Assembly: GCA_030596365.1 (NCBI GenBank)
Contig: JAUVKG010000001.1
Coordinates: forward strand, 1-44,600
Reading direction: 5' to 3'
DNA length: 44,600 nt
From: Chlamydiota bacterium
Lineage (GTDB): Bacteria > Auribacterota > UBA3054 > B51-G9
Shown here: positions 8,274-15,644 of the stretch, piece after piece
Layout: each line of letters begins with the position of its first letter
How positions within the stretch are numbered: position 1 is the stretch's first letter
The notes under the pieces: generated by a model
The model's input: only the letters and a program-made list of their open reading frames with translations
The model's database searches: none
Told to the model about the DNA's origin: nothing
Position numbers and translations under genes: made by a program

Positions 8274-8927
8274 CTATTTAATTTCCATTGACATTAAGTA
8301 CATCCCGCCTTTTTTATCTTTTGGTCCGCTGATAATTGAACGTTTACCTTTTTTGAAATTAAGAGTTTTGCTCCAAGTTTTTTTGCCGGGAACGTTCCAC
8401 ACAACTTTTGCTTTTATCCGTCCGTTATTACTGCTAAGGGGAGTTATTTTAACAGACCCTCCGCGCGAGAATTTAATTTTATATGAACTCTTTATTTTTG
8501 TAGTTTTACTTCCTGATTGTAAGAGTTTATAATCATTATAATCGAGATATCCTGTAAGTTCTTTTTCGCAATTTTCAAGATGGGAATTTGCTGATTTATT
8601 TTTTTTAGTCGTTTGACTGGCAAAAAGTATTCGTGCGTTAATATTTAATTTAGCATTTTTAGCAACGATAGCCGCGCTTCTTTTTTTGTTTGCAGTTATT
8701 TTTCTTGGGGTAATCGCTGTGCCGATTTTTTTCTTTTTAGTCACCACCGGGTTCGTTTTTTTCTTTTTAGTCACCACTGAGTTCGTTTTTTTGTTTTTAG
8801 TCACCACTGAGTTCGTTTTTTTGTTTTTCGTTTCCAATGCGTTACTATCATCAATTTTCGTTATTTTCCCAAAGCATGGCATAGTAATTAAACACATCAG
8901 CAGGAATAATAATAATTTATTTTTCAT
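8274..8927 (-). CDS. Secreted lysine-rich repeat protein
   Basis: A 217-residue protein beginning MKNKLLLFLLMCLITMPCFG, a clear signal peptide. Residues about 33-65 are three and a bit copies of the decapeptide NKKTNSVVTK, encoded by three 30-base units at 8731-8820. The C-terminal third (CEKELTGYLDYNDYKL onward) is a short basic beta-rich domain ending ISGPKDKKGGMYLMSMEIK. The start at 8927 overlaps the end of the upstream anti-sigma candidate by 11 bases (ATGAAAAATAA), which indicates coupled translation. I reject a longer frame starting at 9065 because it overlaps the neighbour by 149 bases. The family is not recognised. The basic repeat could bind an acidic polymer, but that is inference. 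Confidence 0.75.
   Translation of the reverse strand: MKNKLLLFLLMCLITMPCFGKITKIDDSNALETKNKKTNSVVTKNKKTNSVVTKKKKTNPVVTKKKKIGTAITPRKITANKKRSAAIVAKNAKLNINARILFASQTTKKNKSANSHLENCEKELTGYLDYNDYKLLQSGSKTTKIKSSYKIKFSRGGSVKITPLSSNNGRIKAKVVWNVPGKKTWSKTLNFKKGKRSIISGPKDKKGGMYLMSMEIK
8731..8820. repeat. In-frame 30-base minisatellite
   Basis: Three adjacent 30-base units inside the secreted lysine-rich protein gene. Units two and three differ from the first at a few bases, and a partial fourth follows. The unit length is a multiple of three, so copy-number change would lengthen the protein by ten residues without a frameshift. Confidence 0.9.
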
Positions 8928-9366
8928 TTTCGGACACCACATTATATTTAAAATATTGAACAAAACTATCTCCACTATCCGTTTCATAAATAACAAAAGA
9001 TTCGTAATCATGAGTTTCCGCAACTGCTGATTTGTTGAACATAGTTGATAAAGCAATAATCGCAACAGCTGCTGTGGCAGTTAACCCCCACATCAGGGAT
9101 TTTCTTTTGCAAATTACAAAGCCGAAGCGATCAGCAATTCTCTCGCAGAACCCCGGTTTTTCTATTTGGTTTACTTCAGCCATAACCCGTTGACCAAGAT
9201 AATCCATTTTACTGTTATTAAATTCGCGGGAATAAGCGTTTTTAAGCAGGGATGAAATTTCTTTTTGCGCTTCAACATTTTCGCGCAGGTTTTCCGGCAT
9301 ATGAATTTCATTATTGAATTCATCTACAAATTTAGTAATTAGTTTTTTGTGGCGTATAGTTTTCAT
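8917..9366 (-). CDS. Putative membrane anti-sigma factor
   Basis: A 149-residue protein with a soluble N-terminal part (1-90), one membrane helix at about 92-108 (LMWGLTATAAVAIIALS) and a short extracytoplasmic tail. Its ATG overlaps the stop codon of the ECF sigma gene (ATGA), the classic arrangement of a sigma/anti-sigma pair, and the topology fits. I see no HxxxCxxC zinc anti-sigma motif, so assignment rests on context and topology. If correct, the N-terminal domain would hold the sigma factor at the membrane until a signal arrives. Confidence 0.68.
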   Translation of the reverse strand: MKTIRHKKLITKFVDEFNNEIHMPENLRENVEAQKEISSLLKNAYSREFNNSKMDYLGQRVMAEVNQIEKPGFCERIADRFGFVICKRKSLMWGLTATAAVAIIALSTMFNKSAVAETHDYESFVIYETDSGDSFVQYFKYNVVSENEK

Positions 9367-10040
9367 GATCCAGGGTTAACATAAGGTTTTAAAATATCCC
9401 GTAGCTTTTCGCGCGCGTAATACAGTCGTGACATTACAGTACCAACCGAGCAATTCATAATTTCAGCTATTTCATTATAACTTAAGTCCTCCACTTCTCT
9501 AAGAAGAACAGTTTTCTTTTGTTTTTCGGGCAATTTATCTACTGCTTCAAATATTTTTTTATTTAACTCTTTATTAAGCAAATTAAGATCCGGTCTCATT
9601 GATATATCTTTCGAAGCCGGTTCCCGCAACATTTCATCCACCGGTACAAACACAGCCGAAGGGCGTCGTCGAACATAGTCGATTGAGTGATTCATCACAA
9701 TTCTGTAAAGCCATGTATAGAGCTTTGATGTTCCTTGAAAAGAATGCAATTTTCTATAAACTTTTATAAATGATTCCTGAACAATGTCCATTGCATCATC
9801 TTCATTATGAACCACCGACCATGCGAGCCTCGTCAAGCGGTGTTTATAACGATATATAATTGCAGCGAACGCTTTCTCATCACCGTTTTGGAATGCGTTA
9901 ACGAGCTGCACATCTGTTTTATCTGCCAATAAACCATCCGCGTGCAATACCGCGACTTTCTTTTTCCCCTTCTTTTCAGCAGGGAAAGAGTCTAATTGTC
10001 CTTTTGTATGATTTGACGCAGACATTTTAAATTTATTCAT
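9363..10040 (-). CDS. ECF (RpoE-type) RNA polymerase sigma factor
   Basis: A 225-residue sigma-70 family protein. Sigma region 2 spans about residues 50-125 (FAAIIYRYKHRLTRLAW, DAMDIVQESFIKVY, YTWLYRIVMNHSIDYVRRR) and region 4 about 160-215 (LPEKQKKTVLLREVEDLSY, NEIAEIMNCSVGTVMSRLYY). There is no region 1 or 3, as expected for the ECF group. About 45 extra basic residues precede region 2; an inner ATG at 10025 would remove five of them. It starts right after the yigZ stop codon and overlaps the next gene by four bases. Its regulon probably includes this operon, though I could not identify an ECF promoter. Confidence 0.95.
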   Translation of the reverse strand: MNKFKMSASNHTKGQLDSFPAEKKGKKKVAVLHADGLLADKTDVQLVNAFQNGDEKAFAAIIYRYKHRLTRLAWSVVHNEDDAMDIVQESFIKVYRKLHSFQGTSKLYTWLYRIVMNHSIDYVRRRPSAVFVPVDEMLREPASKDISMRPDLNLLNKELNKKIFEAVDKLPEKQKKTVLLREVEDLSYNEIAEIMNCSVGTVMSRLYYAREKLRDILKPYVNPGS

Positions 10041-10625
10041 TTATATTATTTTCACGCCTTTTGCGCGCAGTTCATCGGCAAACATTTTGGTTTTTTCTTT
10101 CGGCATATTTATTTCACAAATTATATCCGTTTCAAATACCGGATTATTTAAAGTCCCTCCGGCAATTTCCACCTCATGTTTTACAGTATCATAAAGCGAA
10201 TACGGCAAGCGGATTTTCAGTGTTTCCATTTGCCGTTTGATTACTATTTCAGCATTTTCAATTGTTATACGCGCAGATGTGGCGTAAGCATCAATCAAAC
10301 CCCGAATTCCTAATTTTACGCCGCCAAAATATCTAATTACTACAATTATAACATTTTGCAGTTCAAAATGCGAAATCATTCCTAATATCGGGCGGCCGGC
10401 TGATCCACTTGGTTCGCCGGCATCACTATAATATTTCTGAGGATTTTCCGGGAATCCTGTTTTGTATGCCCAGCAGCAATGTGCTGCGTCAGGATAACGC
10501 GCAGAGTAATCGCGAATAAATTTCTGAACTTCGGCAACATTATCCGCTGGCAGTGCGAATCCGAGAAAGCGTGATCTACTGACCACAAGCTCTGATTCGG
10601 CGATGTTTTTTATGGAATTATACAT
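10041..10625 (-). CDS. yigZ: YigZ/IMPACT family protein
   Basis: A 194-residue protein of the UPF0029/IMPACT family. It has the N-terminal motif SRFLGFA, the segment CCWAYK..., the signature SDAGEPSGSAGRPIL at about 67-81, and VIIVVIRYFGGVKLGIRGL at about 92-110, followed by a C-terminal DUF1949-like ferredoxin-fold domain. Bacterial YigZ is of unknown biochemical role, while its eukaryotic relative IMPACT modulates Gcn2 through ribosome-associated Gcn1. Its stop codon directly abuts the sigma factor start, so it probably shares that transcript. The upstream spacer is a repeat array that begins within about ten bases of its start codon. Confidence 0.9.
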   Translation of the reverse strand: MYNSIKNIAESELVVSRSRFLGFALPADNVAEVQKFIRDYSARYPDAAHCCWAYKTGFPENPQKYYSDAGEPSGSAGRPILGMISHFELQNVIIVVIRYFGGVKLGIRGLIDAYATSARITIENAEIVIKRQMETLKIRLPYSLYDTVKHEVEIAGGTLNNPVFETDIICEINMPKEKTKMFADELRAKGVKII

Positions 10626-10635
10626 TTTTTATATT

Positions 10636-10747
10636 GGACATTTAGGACAAATTGGACAAATTGGACAAATTGGTCATATTGGTCATATTGGTCATATGGA
10701 CATAATGGACAAATTGGTCATATGGACATAATGGACATAATGGACAA
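10636..10747. repeat. 9- and 10-base tandem array (AAATTGGACA / ATTGGTCAT)
   Basis: About eleven units of nine or ten bases, in two related words that alternate: AAATTGGACA and ATTGGTCATA. The array fills most of the spacer between yigZ and hemW. The complementary word TGTCCATTT is repeated at 40989-41017. Confidence 0.92.
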
Positions 10748-10833
10748 ATAGCATCCCGTCCTTCGGGCGTTCCTTTTTTAAGAAAACGCGCGCTGAGAAC
10801 CCAGCATACACGGGTCAAGAATGCGGCTTACTT
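10748..10833 (-). repeat. Post-stop module after hemW
   Basis: Read on the minus strand, AGTAAGCCGC (10832-10823) follows the hemW stop codon after one base. A GC-rich stretch comes next, with TGCTGGGTTCTCAGCGCGCG and a second hairpin word (GCCCGAAGGACGGG), and then the tandem array. The order stop codon, AGTAAGCCGC, hairpin, tandem array is the same as at 4665-4790 and 44426-44503. Confidence 0.65.
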
Positions 10834-11994
10834 TTATACAAATTCCGCCATTACCGAGTTTGCGATTTGGAATCCTCTTTTTGTCAGCGCGATTATATTT
10901 TTTTGTTTTCTTTTAATAAGTCCTGAATTTATTTGCTGCTGTATTTCGTTTTCAAAGAGTTTTTCTTCAGAATAAGATAATTTCACACCGGCTGTGAGCC
11001 GCAAACCGAGATAGATTTTTTCGCCAATTTTTTGTTTGTGAGTTAATTCCCGGCTGAAAAATCTGAATTTTTGTTTTGCGTTTATTCTTTCTATGTATTT
11101 TCTAATTGATTTAATATTCCGGAATCTTCTTTTTCCCGTACCGGCAGTTAAATAACAATAAGAATGTGCCGCGGCGCCAAAGCCGATATAATTTTTTGTT
11201 GTATCCCAATAAGTTATATTATGAGCTGACTCAAAGCCCTGTTTTGCGAAGTTTGAAATTTCGTAACGCGTGTACGAATTTGCAGACAAATATTTTTCTG
11301 CATTAATGAACCAATTCATTACAGTATCATCATCAGGCCACAGCCAATTTTTGGTTTTATTTTTTTTCCACTTGTCAAATGGGGTTCCCGGTTCAACGCT
11401 TAAAGAATAAATAGAAATATGTTCAGGCATCCATTTTTCAACAATACGTTTCAAATTGTTTTTAAAAGATTCTTTTGTTTGTCCCGGAATTCCGTAAATA
11501 AGATCTGTTGAAATATTTTTTGCGCCTGCTTGGCGTAAAAGTTTGTACGCCGTTTCTGCTTTTTCTGAATTGTGAAGTCTGCCAAGTTTAACTAATTCAT
11601 TGTCATCAAGCGATTGAACGCCGAGACTGAATCTGTTCACGCCTGCTTTAAGGATTAAGTCTGCGAATTTTTTTGTTAGTGAATTCGGGTTGCATTCAAC
11701 AGATATTTCCGCATTATTGTTTATAGAATAATTTTCGCGCAGCGTTTCAAGAGTTTTTAAAAGAAATTTCACTGGTACGCTTGAAGGCGTTCCTCCGCCA
11801 AAGAAAACAGATGTCACGTTTATTTTACCGGAAAGTTTATTTTGAAATTCAGCAGCAGCAATAATTTCCTTTTGCAGTGCATTAAAATATGGTTGGAAAA
11901 GATTATTTTCACCTGCAGTGCTTGGAAAATTGCAATATGAGCATTTACTTTCGCAAAAAGGAATATGGATATAAATACTTAACTGGTTATTCAT
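10834..11994 (-). CDS. hemW: Radical SAM coproporphyrinogen III oxidase-like protein HemW
   Basis: A 386-residue radical SAM protein. The 4Fe-4S ligands are in HIPFCESKCSYC (Cys14, Cys18, Cys21), followed by the SAM motif VFFGGGTPSSVP and STDLIYGIPGQT. The family is HemN-like, but the length and the lack of the HemN N-terminal trip-wire match HemW, which is a heme chaperone rather than the oxygen-independent coproporphyrinogen dehydrogenase. A C-terminal HemN_C-like winged-helix part is present (LGLRLTAGVKLSYSEEKLF). The start overlaps the Nudix gene by eight bases. No other heme gene lies nearby. Confidence 0.88.
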   Translation of the reverse strand: MNNQLSIYIHIPFCESKCSYCNFPSTAGENNLFQPYFNALQKEIIAAAEFQNKLSGKINVTSVFFGGGTPSSVPVKFLLKTLETLRENYSINNNAEISVECNPNSLTKKFADLILKAGVNRFSLGVQSLDDNELVKLGRLHNSEKAETAYKLLRQAGAKNISTDLIYGIPGQTKESFKNNLKRIVEKWMPEHISIYSLSVEPGTPFDKWKKNKTKNWLWPDDDTVMNWFINAEKYLSANSYTRYEISNFAKQGFESAHNITYWDTTKNYIGFGAAAHSYCYLTAGTGKRRFRNIKSIRKYIERINAKQKFRFFSRELTHKQKIGEKIYLGLRLTAGVKLSYSEEKLFENEIQQQINSGLIKRKQKNIIALTKRGFQIANSVMAEFV

Positions 11995-12427
11995 ATAATG
12001 CTCTTTTAATCATGAACAAGTTGTCTTTCGGCTTACTTTTTACTTGAAAGATAATTTCCTGTGCAATGGGAACATCAGCGGGTAACAGATCATAATTTAA
12101 GAGTTCCTCAGGCGCAACGAAAGCGATTTCTTCGTGTTCGGAAGGCATAACTATACCTGACAAAATTTTTGCGTCAAAAGCCATAAGGCGAATGATTTTA
12201 TTATTTGTTTTGTGTTCTGATTCGATAATAAAATTACCAACTTCAATTTCCACGCCAAATTCTTCGTTGATTTCCCTCGCCAGGCACTCTTCACAGGTTT
12301 CTCCATGTTCAACTTTTCCGCCGGGGAATTCCCAGCCTGGATTACCGCATAAGCTGGTTTTTCGTCTTGCGATGAGAATTTTCCCATTATTTTTTATTAC
12401 TGCAGCTGTAACCGGAATAGTTTTCAC
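11987..12427 (-). CDS. Nudix hydrolase (MutT-like)
   Basis: A 146-residue Nudix protein from the GTG at 12427. The Nudix box GX5EX7REUXEEXGU is complete at residues 37-59 (Gly37, Glu43, Arg51, Glu52, Glu55, Glu56). The N-terminal MKTIPVTAAVIKNNGKILIA matches MutT-type 8-oxo-dGTP pyrophosphatases, but the substrate is not certain. I chose the GTG because AAGG stands five bases before it. An in-frame ATG at 12484 would add 19 residues and would read through the divergent promoter at 12429-12457. It overlaps hemW, so the two are co-transcribed. Confidence 0.87.
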   Translation of the reverse strand: MKTIPVTAAVIKNNGKILIARRKTSLCGNPGWEFPGGKVEHGETCEECLAREINEEFGVEIEVGNFIIESEHKTNNKIIRLMAFDAKILSGIVMPSEHEEIAFVAPEELLNYDLLPADVPIAQEIIFQVKSKPKDNLFMIKRALYE

Positions 12428-12428
12428 T

Positions 12429-12457
12429 TTGACCTTTTTAGTGAAGTTCTTTATAAT
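12429..12457 (+). promoter_or_regulatory. Sigma-70 type promoter of the 122-residue secreted protein
   Basis: TTGACC (12429-12434), a 17-base spacer and TATAAT (12452-12457), a near-consensus site. The predicted start of transcription is near 12464, giving a leader of about 53 bases. Confidence 0.82.
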
Positions 12458-12516
12458 ATTAGAGTAAAAGATTAACTTCTCCATTTAATAAACAAAAAAG
12501 GTAACCGGGGAATATT

Positions 12517-12885
12517 ATGAAAAAGTTTTTATTATTAACAGTTGTATCCATTGTATTATGCTCAGCTACACAAAGTTTTGCGGCTGGCGAACCAATTCTG
12601 ATGTTCACCGTTGATCACGAATGGACATGGCAAAATCTTTCTTACGGGCCGTTGGAAATGTTAGTCTCACCGGTATTTATAATAATTGGTCCTGTAGCAG
12701 GAGTAAATGGCGGTATAGAATATTTTAACGAAGAAGAAGACACAGTTTTTTACAGAACAATGAAATCCACCGGAGGAGCAATTACAGGACTGTTTATAGG
12801 TCTTGCAGCCGCTCCCGCCGTTCTTTTAAAAGGAGGAATAGATACACTTACCGGCGGTGCATTCACCACGGGCGCATTTTTCTAG
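12517..12885 (+). CDS. Small exported glycine-rich protein, unknown
   Basis: A 122-residue protein with a signal peptide (MKKFLLLTVVSIVLCSATQSFAAG, cleavage near residue 23) and two later hydrophobic, glycine/alanine-rich stretches (about 49-65 and 88-108) that could insert in a membrane. A GGGG ribosome binding site precedes the ATG by seven bases, and a near-consensus promoter stands at 12429-12457. There is faint similarity in layout (G-P-x-A-G, then G-G repeats) to small exosortase-associated proteins of the TIGR04073 type, but I would not assign it. It converges with fabF ten bases away. Confidence 0.72.
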   Translation: MKKFLLLTVVSIVLCSATQSFAAGEPILMFTVDHEWTWQNLSYGPLEMLVSPVFIIIGPVAGVNGGIEYFNEEEDTVFYRTMKSTGGAITGLFIGLAAAPAVLLKGGIDTLTGGAFTTGAFF

Positions 12886-12895
12886 AGCGTCAAAT

Positions 12896-14155
12896 TCATC
12901 CTTCGAATTTTTTAAACAGGAGCACAGCGTTGTGTCCGCCGAATCCGAGATTACTTGATGCCACAACGTCAACTTTCTTTTCACGCGCTTTATTTGGCAC
13001 ATAATCAAGGTCACATTCAGGATCAGGCACTTCATAATTAATTGTCGGGGGAATAATTCCTGTTTCAAGAACCTTCATACAGACCATTGCTTCAACCCCT
13101 CCACATCCGCCAACCATATGTCCGGTCATTGATTTTGTAGAACTGACACACAGTTTGTACGCATGGTCGCCAAAGGCATTTTTAATTGCTATAGTTTCTG
13201 TTTTATCATTGTATTTAGTAGATGTACCGTGTGCATTGATATAACCGACAGCTTCGGGAGGCAGTCCGGCTTCTTTAAGCGCCATTTTCATTGCGAGAGT
13301 TACATATTTACCTGAAGGTTCGGGAGCGGTCATGTGGTATGCATCAGTAGTTTGGCCGCAACCGGCAATTTCGGCATAGATTTTAGCGCCGCGTGATTTT
13401 GCGTGTTTAAGAGTTTCGAGGATTAAAATTCCAGCTCCTTCAGACATAACAAATCCTGAGCGATTTTTTTCGAAGGGTCTGGAAACTCTTTTAGGATCAC
13501 CATCGCCGTCCCATTGCGACAAAGCTTTCATATTACCAAATGCAGCAATAGAAATTTCACAGACTGCTGATTCAGCTCCGCCTGCGATAATAATATTTTC
13601 ATTTCCGTATTGAAGTCTTTTTACTGCTGTTATAATAGCATCGGTGCCAGCTGCACAAGCGGTATTGACGCCAAAAGTCGCACCGTGGATCCCTTGTTTT
13701 AGCGCGACTGTATGTGCCGTAACTTCAGGTGTTCCCGAAGGAACGAGGAAGGGAGATACCCTGGCCGGGCCTTTTTGTACGATAACCATGGACATTTTAG
13801 AAATATTAGCAACTCCGCCCATTCCAGTGCCTACGATTACACCGACATCAAGATTTTCGCCGCGAGACTCAAAATCCAAACCGGCATCATTAATTGCTTC
13901 CGTTGCAGCAGATACACCGAGAAGAACACTGCGGTCATACCTTTGAGCATCTCTTGGAGTAAAGCCGTACTGCGTAGAATCTAAATCTTTGACTTCCCCG
14001 CCAATATGGACACGATAATCGCTTGTATCAAAATATGAAATTTTATCAATACCACTGCGACCATTAATCAGATTATCCCAATTAGCATCAACACCGATTC
14101 CGGTGCAGGCCATTGTGCCGATTCCGGTGATTACTATTCGTTTTTTTTCAGACAT
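12896..14155 (-). CDS. fabF: 3-oxoacyl-[acyl-carrier-protein] synthase II
   Basis: A 419-residue thiolase-fold condensing enzyme that extends acyl-ACP with malonyl-ACP in fatty acid synthesis. The active-site cysteine is Cys167 in NTACAAGTDAI. The two histidines are in INAHGTSTKYND and TGHMVGGCGGVEA, and SEGAGILILE and the C-terminal NLGFGGHNA complete the set. The length is normal. It stands alone: no acyl carrier protein or other fab gene adjoins it, unlike the usual acpP-fabF pair. It is divergent from purE over a 12-base palindrome that overlaps both -35 boxes. Confidence 0.96.
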   Translation of the reverse strand: MSEKKRIVITGIGTMACTGIGVDANWDNLINGRSGIDKISYFDTSDYRVHIGGEVKDLDSTQYGFTPRDAQRYDRSVLLGVSAATEAINDAGLDFESRGENLDVGVIVGTGMGGVANISKMSMVIVQKGPARVSPFLVPSGTPEVTAHTVALKQGIHGATFGVNTACAAGTDAIITAVKRLQYGNENIIIAGGAESAVCEISIAAFGNMKALSQWDGDGDPKRVSRPFEKNRSGFVMSEGAGILILETLKHAKSRGAKIYAEIAGCGQTTDAYHMTAPEPSGKYVTLAMKMALKEAGLPPEAVGYINAHGTSTKYNDKTETIAIKNAFGDHAYKLCVSSTKSMTGHMVGGCGGVEAMVCMKVLETGIIPPTINYEVPDPECDLDYVPNKAREKKVDVVASSNLGFGGHNAVLLFKKFEG

Positions 14156-14172
14156 ATGAATTTTTATAACTT

Positions 14173-14200
14173 GTTATAATTTTGCTTGTTTACATGTAAA
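14173..14200 (-). promoter_or_regulatory. Putative fabF promoter
   Basis: On the minus strand TTTACA (14200-14195), a 16-base spacer and TATAAC (14178-14173). The predicted transcript has a leader of only about ten bases. Its -35 half overlaps the palindrome TTTACATGTAAA (14189-14200) shared with the purE promoter. Confidence 0.6.
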
Positions 14201-14217
14201 GGCTTTTTTATTATACT
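14189..14217 (+). promoter_or_regulatory. purE promoter with palindrome at -35
   Basis: TTTACA (14189-14194), a 17-base spacer and TATACT (14212-14217). The perfect 12-base palindrome TTTACATGTAAA (14189-14200) spans this -35 and the opposing fabF -35. Transcription should start near 14224. Confidence 0.78.
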
Positions 14218-14264
14218 AAAAAAGCGATATTTGAGCAAAGCGTAATTAAAATATGGAGATTTTT

Positions 14265-14699
14265 ATGAAAAAAATGTCAGTTGGCGTACTTTATGGAAGC
14301 ACTTCCGATGAAACTGTTATGGCTGATTGCCTTAAAACACTGGATAAATTAGGCATTGGTTATGAAGTAAATGTAATGTCGGCACACAGAACACCGGCAG
14401 AAGTAGCTGATTATTCGCAAAAAGCCGCTTCAAGAGGTTTAAAAGTATTAATCGCCGGGGCGGGACTTGCAGCTCATCTCGCTGGAGCAGTTGCTGCAAA
14501 CACTAAACTTCCGGTCATCGGCGTACCATTAAGCGCAGGAACTCTTGGCGGTCTTGACGCGCTTCTTTCCACAGTACAAATGCCTCCCGGTGTTCCCGTA
14601 GCAACTGTTGCTATTGGTAAGTATGGCGCAAAGAACGCGGCGTGGCTTGCAGCGCGAATAATTGCGTTAAGCGATGCAGACATTGCATCTATTTTGTAG
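14265..14699 (+). CDS. purE: N5-carboxyaminoimidazole ribonucleotide mutase
   Basis: A 144-residue protein that converts N5-CAIR to CAIR in purine synthesis. Marks are YGSTSDETVM (the GSxSD substrate loop), SAHRTP with the catalytic histidine, LIAGAGLAAHLAGAVAANT, and GGLDALLSTVQMPPGVPVATVAIG. Two residues in the usual GSxSDxxxM loop are atypical (Thr for the second Ser-side position and Glu after Asp), but the fold motifs are intact. I chose the ATG at 14265 because GGAG (14255-14258) precedes it by six bases; the ATG at 14253 would place that site inside the gene. purK is not adjacent. It is followed by the tsaC-like gene after 31 bases. Confidence 0.95.
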   Translation: MKKMSVGVLYGSTSDETVMADCLKTLDKLGIGYEVNVMSAHRTPAEVADYSQKAASRGLKVLIAGAGLAAHLAGAVAANTKLPVIGVPLSAGTLGGLDALLSTVQMPPGVPVATVAIGKYGAKNAAWLAARIIALSDADIASIL

Positions 14700-14730
14700 A
14701 AATTGAATAAAAAATAGAAGAGTTAAGAAA

Positions 14731-15318
14731 ATGGCTATAAAAATTTCTGTAAGAGCAGATACACTAAACTTAACCGATGAAATTAAACCGGCGGCGGAAG
14801 CTGTCAGACGCGGCGATCTCGTGATTTTTCCCACGGAAACAGTTTACGGAATTGCCGCGCGCGCGGACATTCCTGCAGCGGTTCAAAAGATTTATATTGC
14901 AAAAGACAGATCAATAGATAAGCCTTTTGCTTATCATATTGGAAGTTGGGAAATGATGTTTCGTGTCACTGGAGAAATTCCAAAAGAGATTTCAGAATTA
15001 TTAAGAAGACATTTACCGGGAGCTTATACATTTTTGATGAACATTAACGGCGTTAAAACCGGCATCAGATTCCCAAAATGCCCTGTCGCACAGGCCTTTT
15101 TAAATGAATGCGATTGTCCTGTTATGGCAACAAGTGCAAATATCAGTGACGAACCAAGTCCAACAAATATTGATATGACTGCTGACATTCAAAAGTTTGC
15201 GGCTTATATAATAGATTTTGGACCGACACCGGAAAAGGGCGAGTCAACTGTTGTTGATTTAACCACGCATCCGCCAACTGTTATAAGACACGGGAGCGGG
15301 AAGTGGGAAAATCCGTGA
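14731..15318 (+). CDS. tsaC: L-threonylcarbamoyladenylate synthase (Sua5/YrdC/TsaC family)
   Basis: A 195-residue YrdC-fold protein. It makes threonylcarbamoyl-AMP from threonine, bicarbonate and ATP for t6A37 modification of ANN-decoding tRNAs. Signatures are GDLVIFPTETVYGIAA, the KDRSIDKPFAYHI substrate loop, HLPGAYTFLM, GIRFPKCPVAQAFL and the CPVMATSANISDEPSP motif. The protein is a short form with no C-terminal Sua5 domain. The gene follows purE after 31 bases and probably shares its promoter. Oddly, the stop codon TGA (15316-15318) and the two codons before it lie within a TGATCCG heptamer array, so the repeat has entered or grown from the coding end. Confidence 0.93.
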   Translation: MAIKISVRADTLNLTDEIKPAAEAVRRGDLVIFPTETVYGIAARADIPAAVQKIYIAKDRSIDKPFAYHIGSWEMMFRVTGEIPKEISELLRRHLPGAYTFLMNINGVKTGIRFPKCPVAQAFLNECDCPVMATSANISDEPSPTNIDMTADIQKFAAYIIDFGPTPEKGESTVVDLTTHPPTVIRHGSGKWENP

Positions 15319-15352
15319 TCCGTGATCCGTGATCCGTAATCCGTAATCCGTA
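15311..15352. repeat. Heptamer array (ATCCGTG/ATCCGTA) overlapping a stop codon
   Basis: Six perfect-phase units: three ATCCGTG, then three ATCCGTA. The array contains the last sense codons and the stop codon of the tsaC-like gene. Confidence 0.95.
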
Positions 15353-15489
15353 ATTAGACGTTGCTCGAAAAGGGTTCAGCCGCAAAGCGGCGTTAAAATC
15401 CCCCTAAACCCCCTTTATGAAAGGGGGAATTGCTTTAGATGACTTTCAGAATTTAAATGTTTTGCACCTTTTCGAGCGCCGTCTAATTA
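15351..15489. mobile_element. 139-base MITE-like element with 23-base terminal inverted repeats
   Basis: The ends 15351-15373 and 15467-15489 are inverted copies of each other in 21 of 23 bases, starting TAATTAGACG and ending GCTCGAAAAGG. The interior has GCCGCAAAGCGGC, a hairpin CCCCCTTT-ATG-AAAGGGGG and no gene. An exact inverted 30-base copy of 15362-15391 lies at 16063-16092, on the other side of the 84-residue gene. No transposase is inside; mobility is inferred from structure. Confidence 0.6.
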
Positions 15490-15644
15490 GGTGTCAGGTG
15501 TCAGGTCCTGCCTATGGCGGGATAAATGTCATGCTTGCCACGCCACAGGCGGGGTGTCAGAAATTTCATCCCAATAAATCGGGATGAAATTGCAGCTACA
15601 AATTCAAATTTTTGATTTGAATTTAATCCAAACGAGAAAAAATC
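15490..15644. repeat. Short GGTGTCA run and GC-rich hairpin words
   Basis: Two and a half units of the heptamer GGTGTCA lie at 15490-15507. They are followed by the hairpin words CCTGCCTATGGCGGG (15503-15517) and CGCCACAGGCGGGG (15541-15554) and by ATTTCATCCCAATAAATC with its inverted copy GGGATGAAAT. No gene or promoter is clear before the next start codon. Confidence 0.7.

Noticed and set aside
8274..9065. Longer version (263 residues) of the lysine-repeat protein
   Set aside because: The first 46 residues overlap the anti-sigma candidate by about 149 bases and hide a perfect signal peptide start at 8927.
12517..12885. TIGR04073 exosortase-associated protein
   Set aside because: Only size, export signal and glycine pattern fit. 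The characteristic residues cannot be matched by eye, and no exosortase or PEP-CTERM protein is in the window.
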